Assembly (NCBI RefSeq): GCF_003286085.1
Contig: NW_020825289.1
Location: 6,138,001 to 6,202,000, forward strand
Length of the DNA: 64,000 nucleotides
Source: Drosophila persimilis
Taxonomy: Eukaryota; Arthropoda; Insecta; Diptera; Drosophilidae
Direction of reading: 5' to 3'
Both the position numbers and the translations under genes were made by a program. Positions 48,497-60,800 of this stretch are shown here, in pieces (the stretch's first letter is position 1; every line of letters begins with the position of its first letter). The notes below the pieces were generated by a model. That model made no database searches and was not told the DNA's origin. It saw only the letters and a list, made by a program, of their open reading frames with translations.

Positions 48497-50584
48497 ATGG
48501 ATCTGCTCTCGATAACGCAGAAGGTGCTCATACGCCGCACGGATGGACGGGTCCAGCTGGCGAGTATCATCAAGCTGGATGGCGGGTCCAATAGCTCCGT
48601 GACCGTGGAATGGCCCGAGGGCGATTGCACGCGTGGCAAGGAGATTACGCTGTCCCAGATCATTGAAATGAATCCGGAAATTTTCGCGGTACAGCGAAGA
48701 GGGAACGTGGCAGGAATGGCCTCCATTCCACCCAGAGCCTCCACACTGAGCGCCAGTATAATGGTGAACACCCTGATGCAACGTCTGCCGGCTGGCAATG
48801 CACCGTACCCATTGCGGCGCCTGAAGGTGGGCAGTGCCGCACCCAGGCAGCGGTCGGCCAGCCGGCAGGAGCGGCATCAGCAGAGGGACGTTCTCGGTGG
48901 ATCTGATCGGTGCGACTCCAACTGGGACACTGCCAGGATGATCCGCTTTTATCGGATGCAGATGGAAAGCCGACCGCTGGAGAACATGGGCTTTCCGGGC
49001 CCCCTGAAGAGGCACGGAATTGTGGTGTGTGTGCGGAAGCGCCCTCTCAACCGGAAGGAGCTGGCCGAGCGCGAGCTGGACGTGATCAGCATGCCCCGGG
49101 CGGACATGCTGGTGGCGCACGCGCCGCGCCGGCACGTGAACCTTGTGCGATTCCTTGAGAACCACAACTTCCGCTTCGACTATACCTTCGACGAGGCCTG
49201 CTCAAACGCCACCGTCTACAATTATACTGCCCGTCCCCTGATCCGGCACATATTTGATGGCGGAATGGCCACGTGCTTCGCTTATGGGCAGACCGGGAGC
49301 GGCAAGACCCACACAATGGGGGGAGAATTCACGGGAAAGCAGCAGAACGTGATGGACGGCATCTATGCGATGGCGGCCACCGATGTCTTCAGCACTTTGG
49401 CGGAGCCGGCGAACGCCGGCCTGGGACTGAGGGTGACCTGCAGCTTTTTCGAGATCTACGGATCGCGGATCTACGACCTCTTGACTCCGGGCAGAGCGCA
49501 GTTGCGGGTTCTCGAGGATAGCCACCAGCAGGTCCAGGTGGTGGGTCTCACCGAAAGGCCAGCGCGCTGCACCACCGATGTCCTCTCACTCCTGGAGCAG
49601 GGCAACTGTGCCCGCACCTCAGGCCATACCTCGGCCAACTGCAAGTCTTCTCGCTCCCATGCCATTTTCCAGATTGTTCTGCGATCCGCGAACACGTACC
49701 GTCTCCATGGAAAGCTCTCGCTGATCGATCTGGCCGGAAACGAGCGGGGGGCGGACAACTCCAGTGCGGATCGAAGGACACGCCTGGAAGGCGCCGAGAT
49801 CAACAAGTCCCTGCTGGTACTGAAGGAGTGCATCCGGGCTCTGGGTCGTCAATCGGGCCACATTCCATTCCGTGGCTGCAAGCTCACCCAGGTGCTGCGC
49901 GACTCCTTCATCGGAAAGAAGGTAAAGACCTGCATGATAGCGACGATCTCGCCGGGTCTGCGCTGCGTGGAGCACACACTGAACACCCTCCGATATGCGG
50001 ATCGCGTCAAGGAGCTTACGGCACAGACTGTGCCCCCAAAGCGTTTCTCTCGGTCCACTTCCGTGGTGGCAGCCCCGTCCGTATCGGGAAGCAGCCTGGT
50101 TGAAACCAATTCCCTTCCGGATATCATCAGTCCAACCCAGGCTTCACAGTCCCTAACCAACTTGCAATGGTTCGTCTCCTCCACATCCCTACCGGTCGTG
50201 GAAAACCACTCGAACAGAACGACTAGAACCCGTCGATCTTTGGAAATGGACGCTCTGACCTACTGCTCAAATCCGAACGAGAACAGAAGACCCGAACGGG
50301 AGCAGTATAATCCTCCCAATTTACATAAACCCGTACCGCAGATGTGCTCACGGCATTCGGAGGTGAACTCAAGACATTCGGAGGTAAACTCAAGACATTC
50401 GGAGGTGAACTCACGGAGCACGGAGGGGAACTCACGGCACACGGAGGAGAACTCACGAAACACGGAGTTGAACTCACGGAACACGGAGGGGAACCCACGA
50501 AACTCGGAGGTGTTCCAAGATGCCTCGCTGCTGCTGTCCAAAGCTTTGGACCTGGTAAAAAGATCCCGTGAGAACGAGTTCTAA
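48497..50584 (+). CDS. Klp59C: Kinesin-13 microtubule depolymerase, Klp59C-like
   Basis: A single intronless ORF of 695 residues. The start at 48497 (MDLLSITQKVLIRRTDGRVQ) matches the kinesin-13 N-terminal domain; six further in-frame codons upstream have no ATG. The family neck precedes the motor (from about residue 174, HGIVVCVRKRPLNRKE). The P-loop GQTGSGKT is at 264-271, switch I NCKSSRSH at 381-388 and switch II DLAGNER at 411-417; all nucleotide-binding residues are present, so it should be an active ATPase. Kinesin-13 motors do not walk but remove tubulin from microtubule ends, acting at centromeres and spindle poles. From about residue 500 the tail is Ser/Thr/Asn-rich, with eight heptads of RHSEVNS type at 619-674. 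AATAAA lies at 50641-50646. Klp59C versus Klp59D is decided from the N-terminus as remembered. Lack of introns suggests an old retroposed origin. Confidence 0.85.
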   Translation: MDLLSITQKVLIRRTDGRVQLASIIKLDGGSNSSVTVEWPEGDCTRGKEITLSQIIEMNPEIFAVQRRGNVAGMASIPPRASTLSASIMVNTLMQRLPAGNAPYPLRRLKVGSAAPRQRSASRQERHQQRDVLGGSDRCDSNWDTARMIRFYRMQMESRPLENMGFPGPLKRHGIVVCVRKRPLNRKELAERELDVISMPRADMLVAHAPRRHVNLVRFLENHNFRFDYTFDEACSNATVYNYTARPLIRHIFDGGMATCFAYGQTGSGKTHTMGGEFTGKQQNVMDGIYAMAATDVFSTLAEPANAGLGLRVTCSFFEIYGSRIYDLLTPGRAQLRVLEDSHQQVQVVGLTERPARCTTDVLSLLEQGNCARTSGHTSANCKSSRSHAIFQIVLRSANTYRLHGKLSLIDLAGNERGADNSSADRRTRLEGAEINKSLLVLKECIRALGRQSGHIPFRGCKLTQVLRDSFIGKKVKTCMIATISPGLRCVEHTLNTLRYADRVKELTAQTVPPKRFSRSTSVVAAPSVSGSSLVETNSLPDIISPTQASQSLTNLQWFVSSTSLPVVENHSNRTTRTRRSLEMDALTYCSNPNENRRPEREQYNPPNLHKPVPQMCSRHSEVNSRHSEVNSRHSEVNSRSTEGNSRHTEENSRNTELNSRNTEGNPRNSEVFQDASLLLSKALDLVKRSRENEF
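50351..50518 (+). repeat. 21-bp tandem repeat encoding RHSEVNS heptads
   Basis: Eight in-frame 21-base units near the kinesin C-terminus. The first three are almost identical; later ones diverge (RSTEGNS, RHTEENS, RNTELNS), the last reading RNSEVFQ. The unit length is a multiple of three, so copy-number change would not break the frame. The Ser/Thr residues are potential phosphorylation sites. Confidence 0.9.
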
Positions 50585-50640
50585 ATCATGATTTCTACAA
50601 CACACACATTATCTACTATATAAAATAAGTCTTGGATCTG

Positions 50641-50646
50641 AATAAA
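50641..50646 (+). terminator. Poly(A) signal of the kinesin gene
   Basis: AATAAA 57 bases after the stop codon, implying a very short 3'UTR. Confidence 0.7.
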
Positions 50647-53600
50647 AAGAATCAGAGGAAGTAAAATCTTTTAGCTAGCTGAAAACGTGGACATTCATTC
50701 ACCATTCGAAGAGCTTTACCTATTACCTTAAAGCATCCTCCGTATTACCCACACTACTGGCCTCATTCCTAGTTCATTTGTGTGCCAATCTGTGCGCCTG
50801 GGCTTAGGCCCTCAGCCTATACTCAAAACATTTCCATCTCTAGACTGTGGCCCAACTCGAACTAAGAGCAAATATTTTCCGCATAGTTGCGTACTAAGCC
50901 AAAAACTTACTTCTTTCTTTCAGTTTTTCTCTTGGCTTTTTTTCTGCGTACTGCTGGGAGGAGACGGGAAGTGACGTGGCTCCTTTGACAGCTGTCAATA
51001 TACAATATTGGGGATTATGATGGTGCAAAGACACGTCTTACGACAAAGCTTTGTGTCAATATATTAAATTATGGCTTACGGCGGCTTTGCCCTAACTCCC
51101 AGGCCCTCTCTCCCACTTTCGCTTTCACTCTGCTTCTTTTTTTCTTTTTTTTTATCTGGCTTGACTTTTTGGCTTTTTTTCGCGTAAATCCCCTCCATAA
51201 ATGCCCAAGGCAGAATAAATATGGTTGAAGCAGGCAAATTTTATGTTATTCCAAAACGTTTCACATTAATTGAAATCGAACTAAGAAGAGTATCAGTATT
51301 AACCAGGAATTTCATTTTAAATCGAAATCGAAGCTAAGAGCTCCACTTAAACCTCACTTGAAATATATTACGAGTAATTAAAAGGGAAATTAATGTTGTG
51401 GCTCGAATGTTTGCCGTCTTCTACGGCTGTCAACGATTTAATGTTTGCCATTTCATGTTCAAGTCCCTACCGTCACTCGCGTCGTTAATCAAAAGCGTCT
51501 TTAATCTTATGTCAAGTAATGTAAATAAACAATTACGAGCATTTATGTGTGCACACTTGCCCTCGCACCCACACGAGAACCCTGGCACACACAAGAGCAC
51601 AAATTTTGCGGCTTAAAGTTAATTCGTTTCCCAAGTGTTTACCTAACCTGGCATTAAACCAGCTAGTGAGATGCACCCGCACGGTTCCCCCGCGCCTTCA
51701 TATCCATCCTTTCTAAAATGCCATTAGCATTGCTACCTAAATAAGTAAGTGAGTAAATTTGATGGGCACATGCACACATACATACTCTATGTACATATGT
51801 ACACCGACAAGAAAGGAGACAGAGCAAACAAAACCGGAAGGCAGCGCGTACGGAATCAGTCAAGTGCAAACATTTCAATTTTGAGGAAACTGATAAGTCG
51901 CATTAATGTAAACTTAACGTTGGATAAACAAATTTCTAAAGAGCGACCGATACGACCCCCGAAAAGGAACGAAACACATCAAACACATTTCTTGGTTGAA
52001 AGCTGAAAGCAGTCTTCAGACGCTGGCATCGTTCCCCCGCCAAGCCCCCGCCGCCCTCCTATATATCGATTACTTTGCGTCTAATGCACTTTGCAACTCC
52101 AGGACTCCAACAAGAAGAGCTCCCTCTCTATCAAATGGTTCAACTTGAGTCGAAAGACCTTGCCACGAAAGTGTTTTGGATAAAACTTTGCTCGTGGCAG
52201 TGCAGCCCCAAGGAAAGAAATATAATAGCAGGGATTCAGCTGGCGAGTAGGTGGAAATCTAGATGCTCCGCTAGTGGGCGAAATATCAATGAGCTAGTAT
52301 AGCAGCAGCACATCCCACAAATGATACTTTCGTTATACTTTAAAAGACCTTAAAAGACCTCCACTTAGAGCTTGATTTCCATGTGGTAATCGTGTAAACC
52401 GATCACATATGCATGTACGTTATTCCAACAAATACAAATTTGATCGAAGAGTGGTTTAAGCAGTCCTTTGGCACTTCCCTTCCACTTCCGCCAATCCCTC
52501 ATTTTGCTGGATGCATGTTGGCAATGATAATTGTCCTGCTCGGACTTTGTCGTTGTCATTGTCCGGCCAATAAATTGTTGGCAGCTGCATGTTTGTTAAG
52601 CCCCACCCGAGGGCCCCCAATAAGCCATGTCGGTTGCGTTTGCCTACAGGCTATTGGTTGAGTGGGCAGCGGATACTGGACAACACTGAGTCGTGTCCGT
52701 ATCCTGTCTGGTGCTGTCCCTTCTGTCGACGCTTCAACTGTTGTGCCAGGCTTGGGGCGAATTATTTATGTTGCGAATTACGGGCTCAGTTAAAATAATT
52801 CTCCTTCGAGGCGAGAAAATAAATAAGATTGCCATATTTTCGAATGCATTCCGTTTTCAGGAAACCGATTACGGCATGCATTTGCAGCAGTTTTAAATTT
52901 GAATTAAAATTTCCATTACTTGCTGAACCACAAAGGCCTCGCTTAAAGCCTCTTACAATAATTGAAATGTCCTTATTTAAGCTCTCCCAGTGACCGCTTC
53001 CGCCTTCGCCTCCTCATCGTCCCTTAATCCAGGGCCCTGACGGCAAGAGCCGTCGTCCAGCTGAGTCGGCAAGGGGCGTTGCCTTTTGTCTTAACCCAAA
53101 TTGTTCGCCATTAAGCCGTCAAGTGCTAAACATGCAAGCGATTCTCAATTCAGTTCTCCTTCTCTCGCCTCGCGTTGCCTTGCCTTGCCCCAGCTCTCTT
53201 TTTCTCCCATTCTCCATTCGCGTGCCACCGTATGGAAAACGTCAGAGAGAAATTTGCAAAGATAAAAACGAACTTTGCATATTTACAAACACTGTCAGAC
53301 GTAGGTTAAAGTCCATTAAAAAATGGTGTGAGATGAACAGGGCAACAACAGGGACCCAGTGTGCAGGGAAGGGCAAGGGTTTCATTTCAATTTTCACTTG
53401 CCCACCTTTTCAATGCTCTCAGAGAGGGTATAGAGGCAAGTTTATCCAAGGGGTGCAAGCAGTTTTGGGTTCTTTACAAGACTTCAAAACACTGAAGAAG
53501 AGAAATCCAATCATAAATAGTTAACAATCTGGGGCTATACTTTTCGAACATAATAGAAAAATATGCTTCAAAATGCAGTGGAAGGATGTTCTCCGATCAA

Positions 53601-54097
53601 AGACTCTTTACTCATTTATTTCTTATAGAATATAAGCTTGTACCATCCTTTAAATAACGAAATTCAATTTGTTTCATTTTGATATCCTTGAACATCATAG
53701 AGTACATCCTTAGATATCAAACAAGCGTATATTCTTGATCTGATTATATGGCACTGGCCATCCTTTATAAGGACATTATCATTCCCCTGGCCACACAGCA
53801 GAGTGGAAATGTGTGAAAAATGAGAAACGAAAGAGCAGCAAGCTGTGACTGCCGAGCCACGGGGCATGGAATGCCTGCAACAGCCACTATAGTCGCATAC
53901 TCGTATCGCCCCGAAGAACTTGACAAACATCAAGTTGGCTGCACTGCCACATGTCCTTGCAAGCCACGGTACATGTACATACATGTCTGTGCATGCGTGC
54001 GCGCTGCGCTAGTGTGCTTGTGTTTGTCACGCTAACCTCAAAATTGCCGCCAACAATTTAACAAGCAGACGTTGTGTGAAAAATATGTCAAACAGAA

Positions 54098-54141
54098 GGC
54101 GAAGGCGGTGGCGGTGGCGGTGGCGGTGGCGAGGGCGGTGG
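54098..54141. repeat. GGCGGT hexanucleotide repeat
   Basis: About seven imperfect GGCGGT units, followed 50 bases later by a CA/CCCACA microsatellite (54191-54240). Confidence 0.8.
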
Positions 54142-57100
54142 TATTTCGTTCCTCTCTTTTTTGGCCAGCTTTCATACGAAAATTGCGTTAGCACACAACA
54201 CACACACACCCACACCCACACCCACACACAGAGACACACGAGGACGAGAGGACACTCAGACATGTCCCCATAGTCGAATTACTAACATAAAAAGTGGCTA
54301 ACACACACACACACACACCGACGCATACAGAAACGCCGACACCCACATGCCAGGGCAGGGCAAACATTTTCCCAGCCACGTTTTGAATTATGCATGTCTG
54401 CCACACATGACTCGGAATCCCTCGCTCCACTTGTCTCTCCTCTCTCTTTTCGCCTCGTTCTGGGCCACGAAGAAAAATATACATATTCACCAAAAAATAA
54501 AATTACAAAATATGCAAACGGTTGAAGGCACAAACTATTCGTGGCACCAGCTCCAGGAGTTGAACCATAATGCGGCTCAGCGAAGCAGGAAGGATGTGTT
54601 TGGATATTATGGTTCCCCCAAACCTCATAATGACTGAATTCAGTGTCGAGAAGCATTTAAGTGTTCCTGAATTCCCATTTCCAGACTCCTTTTCTGCATC
54701 CGAATCCGAGTCCACCTTTGATTACCCATGTGTCCAGAGGTAAACGGATCATGGAGCCTACTATGGGCACAAATAAAGCCTAAAAGGAAGCTAATTTCAA
54801 AGTCAACTAGGAGCACAGCTTATCAAGAGTCTCTCGAACTGAAAATCTCATTTGCCTGGCATCATTTATGGGACCTAAATGAGGAAGTAGGTCCAAGCAA
54901 ATGAATTTTCCCACAGACCAAGGACGCTTTAATACGACTAGGTGCATAAATGATTCAAATTGGTTACCAATCAATAGACAGTGCGGCTGTAACAAGCCCA
55001 TTATGGCACATTCAGCTGCCTGAGTCCGCCGCCAGTTGCAAATACACTCCTTCACAGAGTGGGAAGACAGGGCAGTGAAAAAGCAGCAGTCAGAAAACAG
55101 TAATTAAATGGAAAACGCACTCGAAAAGCCAGCCGAGTCAAGGCACTCCTCTCCTGGCTTTGGGACACAATCGCGTGACTTGGAGGCCGACCCTCGCGCA
55201 CTCACCAAATACCCACACAAACAGCTGTACTCGAGTGCTGCTCAAGTATGAATTTTTGTATACGAGTATATTCTTGTACTTGTACATGATTTCTTTTTAT
55301 AATTTTAATTTGAGGCAACCTTGGCCCAAACGATGGCCTTGAGAGGGTCCTGGGCCTGGAGCTCGAGTTAATTTCGAGTTTCTTGTTTGCTGTTGAATAA
55401 TAAATTCGGTTATTGATTTCTTCCTGAAAAATGAGCACAAAAAATAAGCCAGAAAATTAAACTCAAACCGGAACCGGATGATGGGATGATGGAACGATGG
55501 GATGACGACGCCCACAGACTGTGAAAGTTTATGGAGTCGTTTGGGGTGCTTCAAATGTACTGCTCATCTGGGGGCCGCTAGAGTAAAGTTGTTTGGTTTA
55601 CTTTATGATCTTGGCACTTGTTGTTTTCACTCCCAAAGAACAACATAATTTTGGCCAGTCAACAATCAACTGCTGGCCACCGCCCCTCCCCTTCAAAGGG
55701 ATATTCATGTGTCAGTTGAAAGCGGACGAAGGAAAAGTGTTGGCAGGAAGGAAAACTTCTTGTCCGTTTGTCAAAATGTAATAAAGTGCAAACAGCAGCA
55801 AAAAATAATGTGAACACATAAAAATAACCAAAACTTTTTCCTCTTTATACAAACACACACGCACGCACACATAAAGATGTACACATGTATGTGGGTGTTG
55901 GCTCTCTCCAGACCTATTGTTTTATTATTGTTCACCCTTTTTGGAGGGTACGAGTTAGAAGGGGATGACTACTTGAACTTGGCATTGACATGGCGTGGAC
56001 AGCACAAGTCCATGGGGGAAACTCTGTCTTATCCACGGAAGAGCATACAACTTTTCCTTCCGCCCTACTGCCCGCCCCCCACTCTTGTCTTGTCAAAGTC
56101 TACAAAGTCCCCTCAAGCACAAGCACAATTCAAGCCATTATTATATGTTTAATTAAGCCAAAAGTTTTGTATCAGATTCGGCTTATGGATACATCTGGGA
56201 TAGGGTGGCGGATATAAATGCTGTTAAAAAGATGACTGTCTACGGTAAACAGATGCTAAATGTCCGTAATAGGCATCTTCTTCCCGATATATATATATCG
56301 CACAACACACTCGAGAGGGAATAAATCGCGGACTCTTAGGCTCCTTTGACATGGACATCTGATCTAATCCTTAAAAGACAATTGTTTCTACTACACTCTT
56401 TCACTGGCAAATCTTTGTTAAATTTTCCACCAAACTTTATTTCCCCAGCAACTCAATTGGGGCTTTAATTTGGGCTTTAATTTTTTCCACTCCCTTCTAG
56501 ACATACGCTTTGGTAATGGTGGGCGTGGCAGTGCATGGCTGCCGGCACCCCGGCACCACAGATATATAATATATACGATACAACGCCAGAAAAAAGTATA
56601 TTTCCTCAATTGATTTTGATTGTTTTTGCCCCCGGGGGCAGGACACGCAAAAAGGCTAAAAGGCACCGAAAATTGTATTGATTTATTTGTCGTGCTTTTG
56701 TCTCTCTTTGGGGAAATCTGAAACGTTAAAATATCGTATCTTTTAACTTTAGTTTCGTTATTTTATTGGTGTGGAGCGGCCGCCAAGTTCAAAACTAAAT
56801 ATTTTTCCACCAAAAAGTTATCCATTTTCCATTTTATTTCATTTCATTTTCCACTGACGGTGGTCGCCTTCACCACGAAATGAGAAAACAAAGAGGAGGC
56901 AAACTTTTGCGGATATCATGACTACAAGATACCTCTGGTTCTCAGGCCCAGGATATCCAGCTGTTGCGGGCCACGCGAATACAATATACCTCTCTATTCC
57001 CCATATAGGGGGCATAACAATTTCACTCAGAGCCGAAAGGAGGCAAGTGGGTTGGAAAAGGTTAACAGCAACTTATGCAAATGCCTTATGCAACGGAGGA

Positions 57101-57803
57101 TCTCCCCCAATTCACGCAGTCCCCCACGCACCCCTTCTATCCTTTATAGTTTTCCCATTCTCCCTCAGAGAAAGAGAGAAGCCAAGTCAAATAGAAGGGA
57201 AAAATAAAGCGAACTTTTTGTTAGTTTGGTTTAAGTACCGTGGAAATGGTTGAAGGAGACTTTTGGTGGGGCCCGAGGTCAGTTCTGCATGACTCTCCTC
57301 TCGGGCTGCCCTTTGTTTCCCAGGGAAATACACACAGAATGGCGTTTTAGTTGGTTCAAATAACTCAAATGGCAGCAGACGAAGAGGAGCAAAATATTTC
57401 CCTCATTTGCATTTTACAAGAACTTTTCCCAACGGCTGTTAAATGGTAAGGGGATGGTTCTTTGGGTATGGGTATGGGAAAAGATTGCCAACAGTTAACC
57501 ACACATTCCTTAATCTTCCATCTGCTGCAATGAATCTTTGCCGCCCCCCGCTCTCCACTGCCCTTGGCTCTTTTGAATGCGAGAGGCGGGCCAATTTGTG
57601 GCCACTAATTCGGCATCTGAATAGTCACTTGAAAATGAGAAAGAAAGGGAAGTCTTTCGGGGAGAAATGGAGACCAAGGAGAGGCAGACGAAGACCAGGA
57701 GAAGTGTACTCGTACTTTGGTAGACTTTTAACGATGTCATTGCAATAAACTTGAGGCTTCTCAACCTCAAACTTCTTCGCATTCCTTTCATTTTTCCTAC
57801 ACT

Positions 57804-57825
57804 CCCCCCCCCCCCCCCCCCCCCC
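57804..57825. repeat. 22-base poly-C tract
   Basis: An uninterrupted run of 22 C (22 G on the other strand), unusually long for fly DNA; its length in an assembly is unreliable. Confidence 0.9.
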
Positions 57826-60800
57826 TTCCGTCCCGTTCCACCATTTTCCAGACAACCATCCCACCCGCATTTCCTTTATCAATTACGCGAACATTTTTTC
57901 AATGATTTCGACTGCAGTTTTGTTTGGTTTGGGTCCAGCAGAAATCTCCGTTTCGTTTCGTTTCGTTCCGTTCCGTTGGCTTGATTTTCTTTCCTTTCTT
58001 TCGTGCTTTTGCGCTTTTCTTTTGCTGACAAGTGCACATTTTTCTTGGCTCTAACCAGCCCCCGTCTCGCCTCTGCCGATACCAAGAAAAGCGCAAACTT
58101 TATGCAGAAGCACAGGACTCAAAGAAGTAAAAATAAAACTTTGAAGAAACAGGAAGCGGAAGAGGAATAAATATTTGTATTTTTTCTCCATATAGATGAA
58201 GTTGGAAGAATGCACTTTTTTGCTGTAAAATCTTCCCTGCCAGTTTTTCCCCTATTCCTTTCTTTATTGGTTCGTCAAGTAACTTACTTGAAGTTGAGAA
58301 TTTTCCTAATAATTAGTTGGCGAATATTATTAATTATCTTCGTTTCTCTGATAATTTAAGGATAGACCCCCCAGTATTCCTTTAAAGAGGATTCCTTTGG
58401 AATCTCTTGAAGTTCCCTTTTGTCTAGAAAACTTTCGACTGTGTGTTTAGAGCCATGAGCTCTGTTTCCTTTGATGAAGTCTTTCTATGAATCCTTTTCT
58501 GTTTTCCCCCAATTGCTTTCTGTTTTCTCTCTTCTCCCCCCAATTTCATTCGCTTTTACGTTTATGTTCTAGTTTTTTCTCAAAGTCTTCACGGGGCTTA
58601 TCGCATGGCGATGATCTGATATGATAAATCCTACCTCAAATATGAAACGTATTCAGGCTGGAGGTCTGTGCGCAGAGTCTGACTTGAATACACATTGGTT
58701 GACTGTCCGTCTGTGTGACTGTATGCTCGTGTGAGTGTATTCGTAGCTACTGTAGGCTTGTGTGTATGTATGGATGTATAACTTGTTGCAAATGCTTATC
58801 AATTAATACAAATCATTGCCTACTTTTCTGCGTGTTGGCTTCGTCCGCATTGCCCGGCCTTCCTCGAGGGAATTTTTCTCCCTGGGTGTGTGAATACTCT
58901 AATTGAAAAAGGGTATAGTGGCGTAAGAATAGTCCGTTACAGACATTTCCTTTCAAAATTTTAGACCTTTGACTATCCCAATCGTGACCTTGGGTAATTG
59001 AAAACATTCCCAACTATGTTGGAGGTAAGCTTATCCAGGAGTATACTAGTCCTTCTGACAGGGTATGGTCCAAGTCGGTTAGTGTCTTCTTCCTTCATTA
59101 ACCATTCCCTCTACATTTGGAATTCTTATTTATGGTGAGCATTTGGCTTAATCCACCATCATTTATACCAATTTGCGGCCAAATAGTTGCCATATGTGAG
59201 CCATCTGGGAGGCGCTTAGGCAGCGCGGAGGCGGCCTCTGAGGACCAGAAACAGAGCTTAAGCAACAGTCGGTGGTATTTGATGAGGCGCCGGCTCTGAA
59301 GTGGAGCTGTCAGTGATTTATTCCGAGATATTTACTGATTTCTATCTAAGGACTCCTTTCAGTGCCGCCCAAAAGGTATGTCAACCGAACTTGATACATT
59401 TTCCACTCATCTTTAATGCGAGTACATCCCTTTAAAACGTTTACTCATCTTTCATTGATGAAGTTGACTTTTAGCCTGATTGCTTTTCAATTAAGGCTAG
59501 CGGAAAAAACAATAATTCAACTCATAAATCATATAGCAATGAAACAAACGTGAGGAATTCAATACTTTTGCCCATTACCTCATTTACATATTAAATAATT
59601 TCCGATGGTAAACTGTTGGCAAACACCAAATACCTAAAACACACAAAGGCCATAAATTATGCTCCGAAATTAAACATTGCCGCATAACTGCATATCACAC
59701 CACGTTTCGATATAGATAGTACTTCCCCACAGCCTCATGGCTAATCGAAATTAGTAATGGCAATCGTATCAAAGGAAAAAGTGATTGGAAAACAATTAGC
59801 CAAACTATTAAAATCACCACCAATTGGTTGGAAAGTACATTTCATTTAAGCAGTTTATTTTGTAGTAAAAACGCTACAGCAGGTAGATAAAGTATCCAAG
59901 TGCTCGACAGATACTGAACACAACTAGATCAACCTATTCCGCTTGGCATTCAAGTAATTCGAAGTATTTCCACCAAGTATTTGTGGCCCCATAGTTGTTT
60001 TTGTTGTAGATGTAGACCGTGCCGTGAAAGAAAGCTGACAAAAGATACGCTAAACAAAACACGAGCCGAAACGTTAAAGGCTGAAGGAAAAAATACACTT
60101 TAAATTTCCGTGGCGGTTCTGAAATGCAAATAAAGCGGCAGGGAAAGTGCTTAAAGGACTTTCAGCAACTAATTCACTTGGAGGGGTCGTAAAAAGGGGA
60201 AATGGAATAAATTAATAAGGCGCACACACACACACAAAAACACCAGAGCTGACCAGCTGTTGCCCGGACTTGAGACCTTCCAGGCATTTCCTTTCCTTTC
60301 CGAGTGTCCCACTTGGAGTCCGGAGGCGTAATTAATAAAGTTATTACCAGGAGCAAAGGGACCAGGACCAGGACCAGGACCGTACTGGATACAGGATACA
60401 GCTTACATGTGGACACCATTAACTTGTAATTATGGTGGACTCACGCTTCCCGGTTCCCTCAAAGGCCTGCTGGCTGTGGAGTCCGAGTGTATTACCAAAC
60501 TTATTAGTGCCAGTGGTTTTTCGGCTATTGGCAACTGCATTCGGCGCTCCAATACTCACACACGGACGAGAAGTGATTGCAATTTGTCAGAGCGAGCACT
60601 TAATGGAGAATTATGTTGGGCTGTTCATGGAAACGTTTTCGATGGAAAAACTCTTGGGTTTCTATACAACTTTCATATTTTTCCGAGGAGATTCCGAGAA
60701 GATACAAAAAATGGAATCAAGAAAAGGGTAAGAGACCATTTTACTTCTTCCATGTTCCAACATGGGCTAAGAAGAAGCTCAAGGTACCCAGCTCACTGAA

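Noticed and set aside
48413-49165. 250-codon minus-strand ORF opposite the kinesin
   Set aside because: Antisense shadow of a strongly conserved motor gene.
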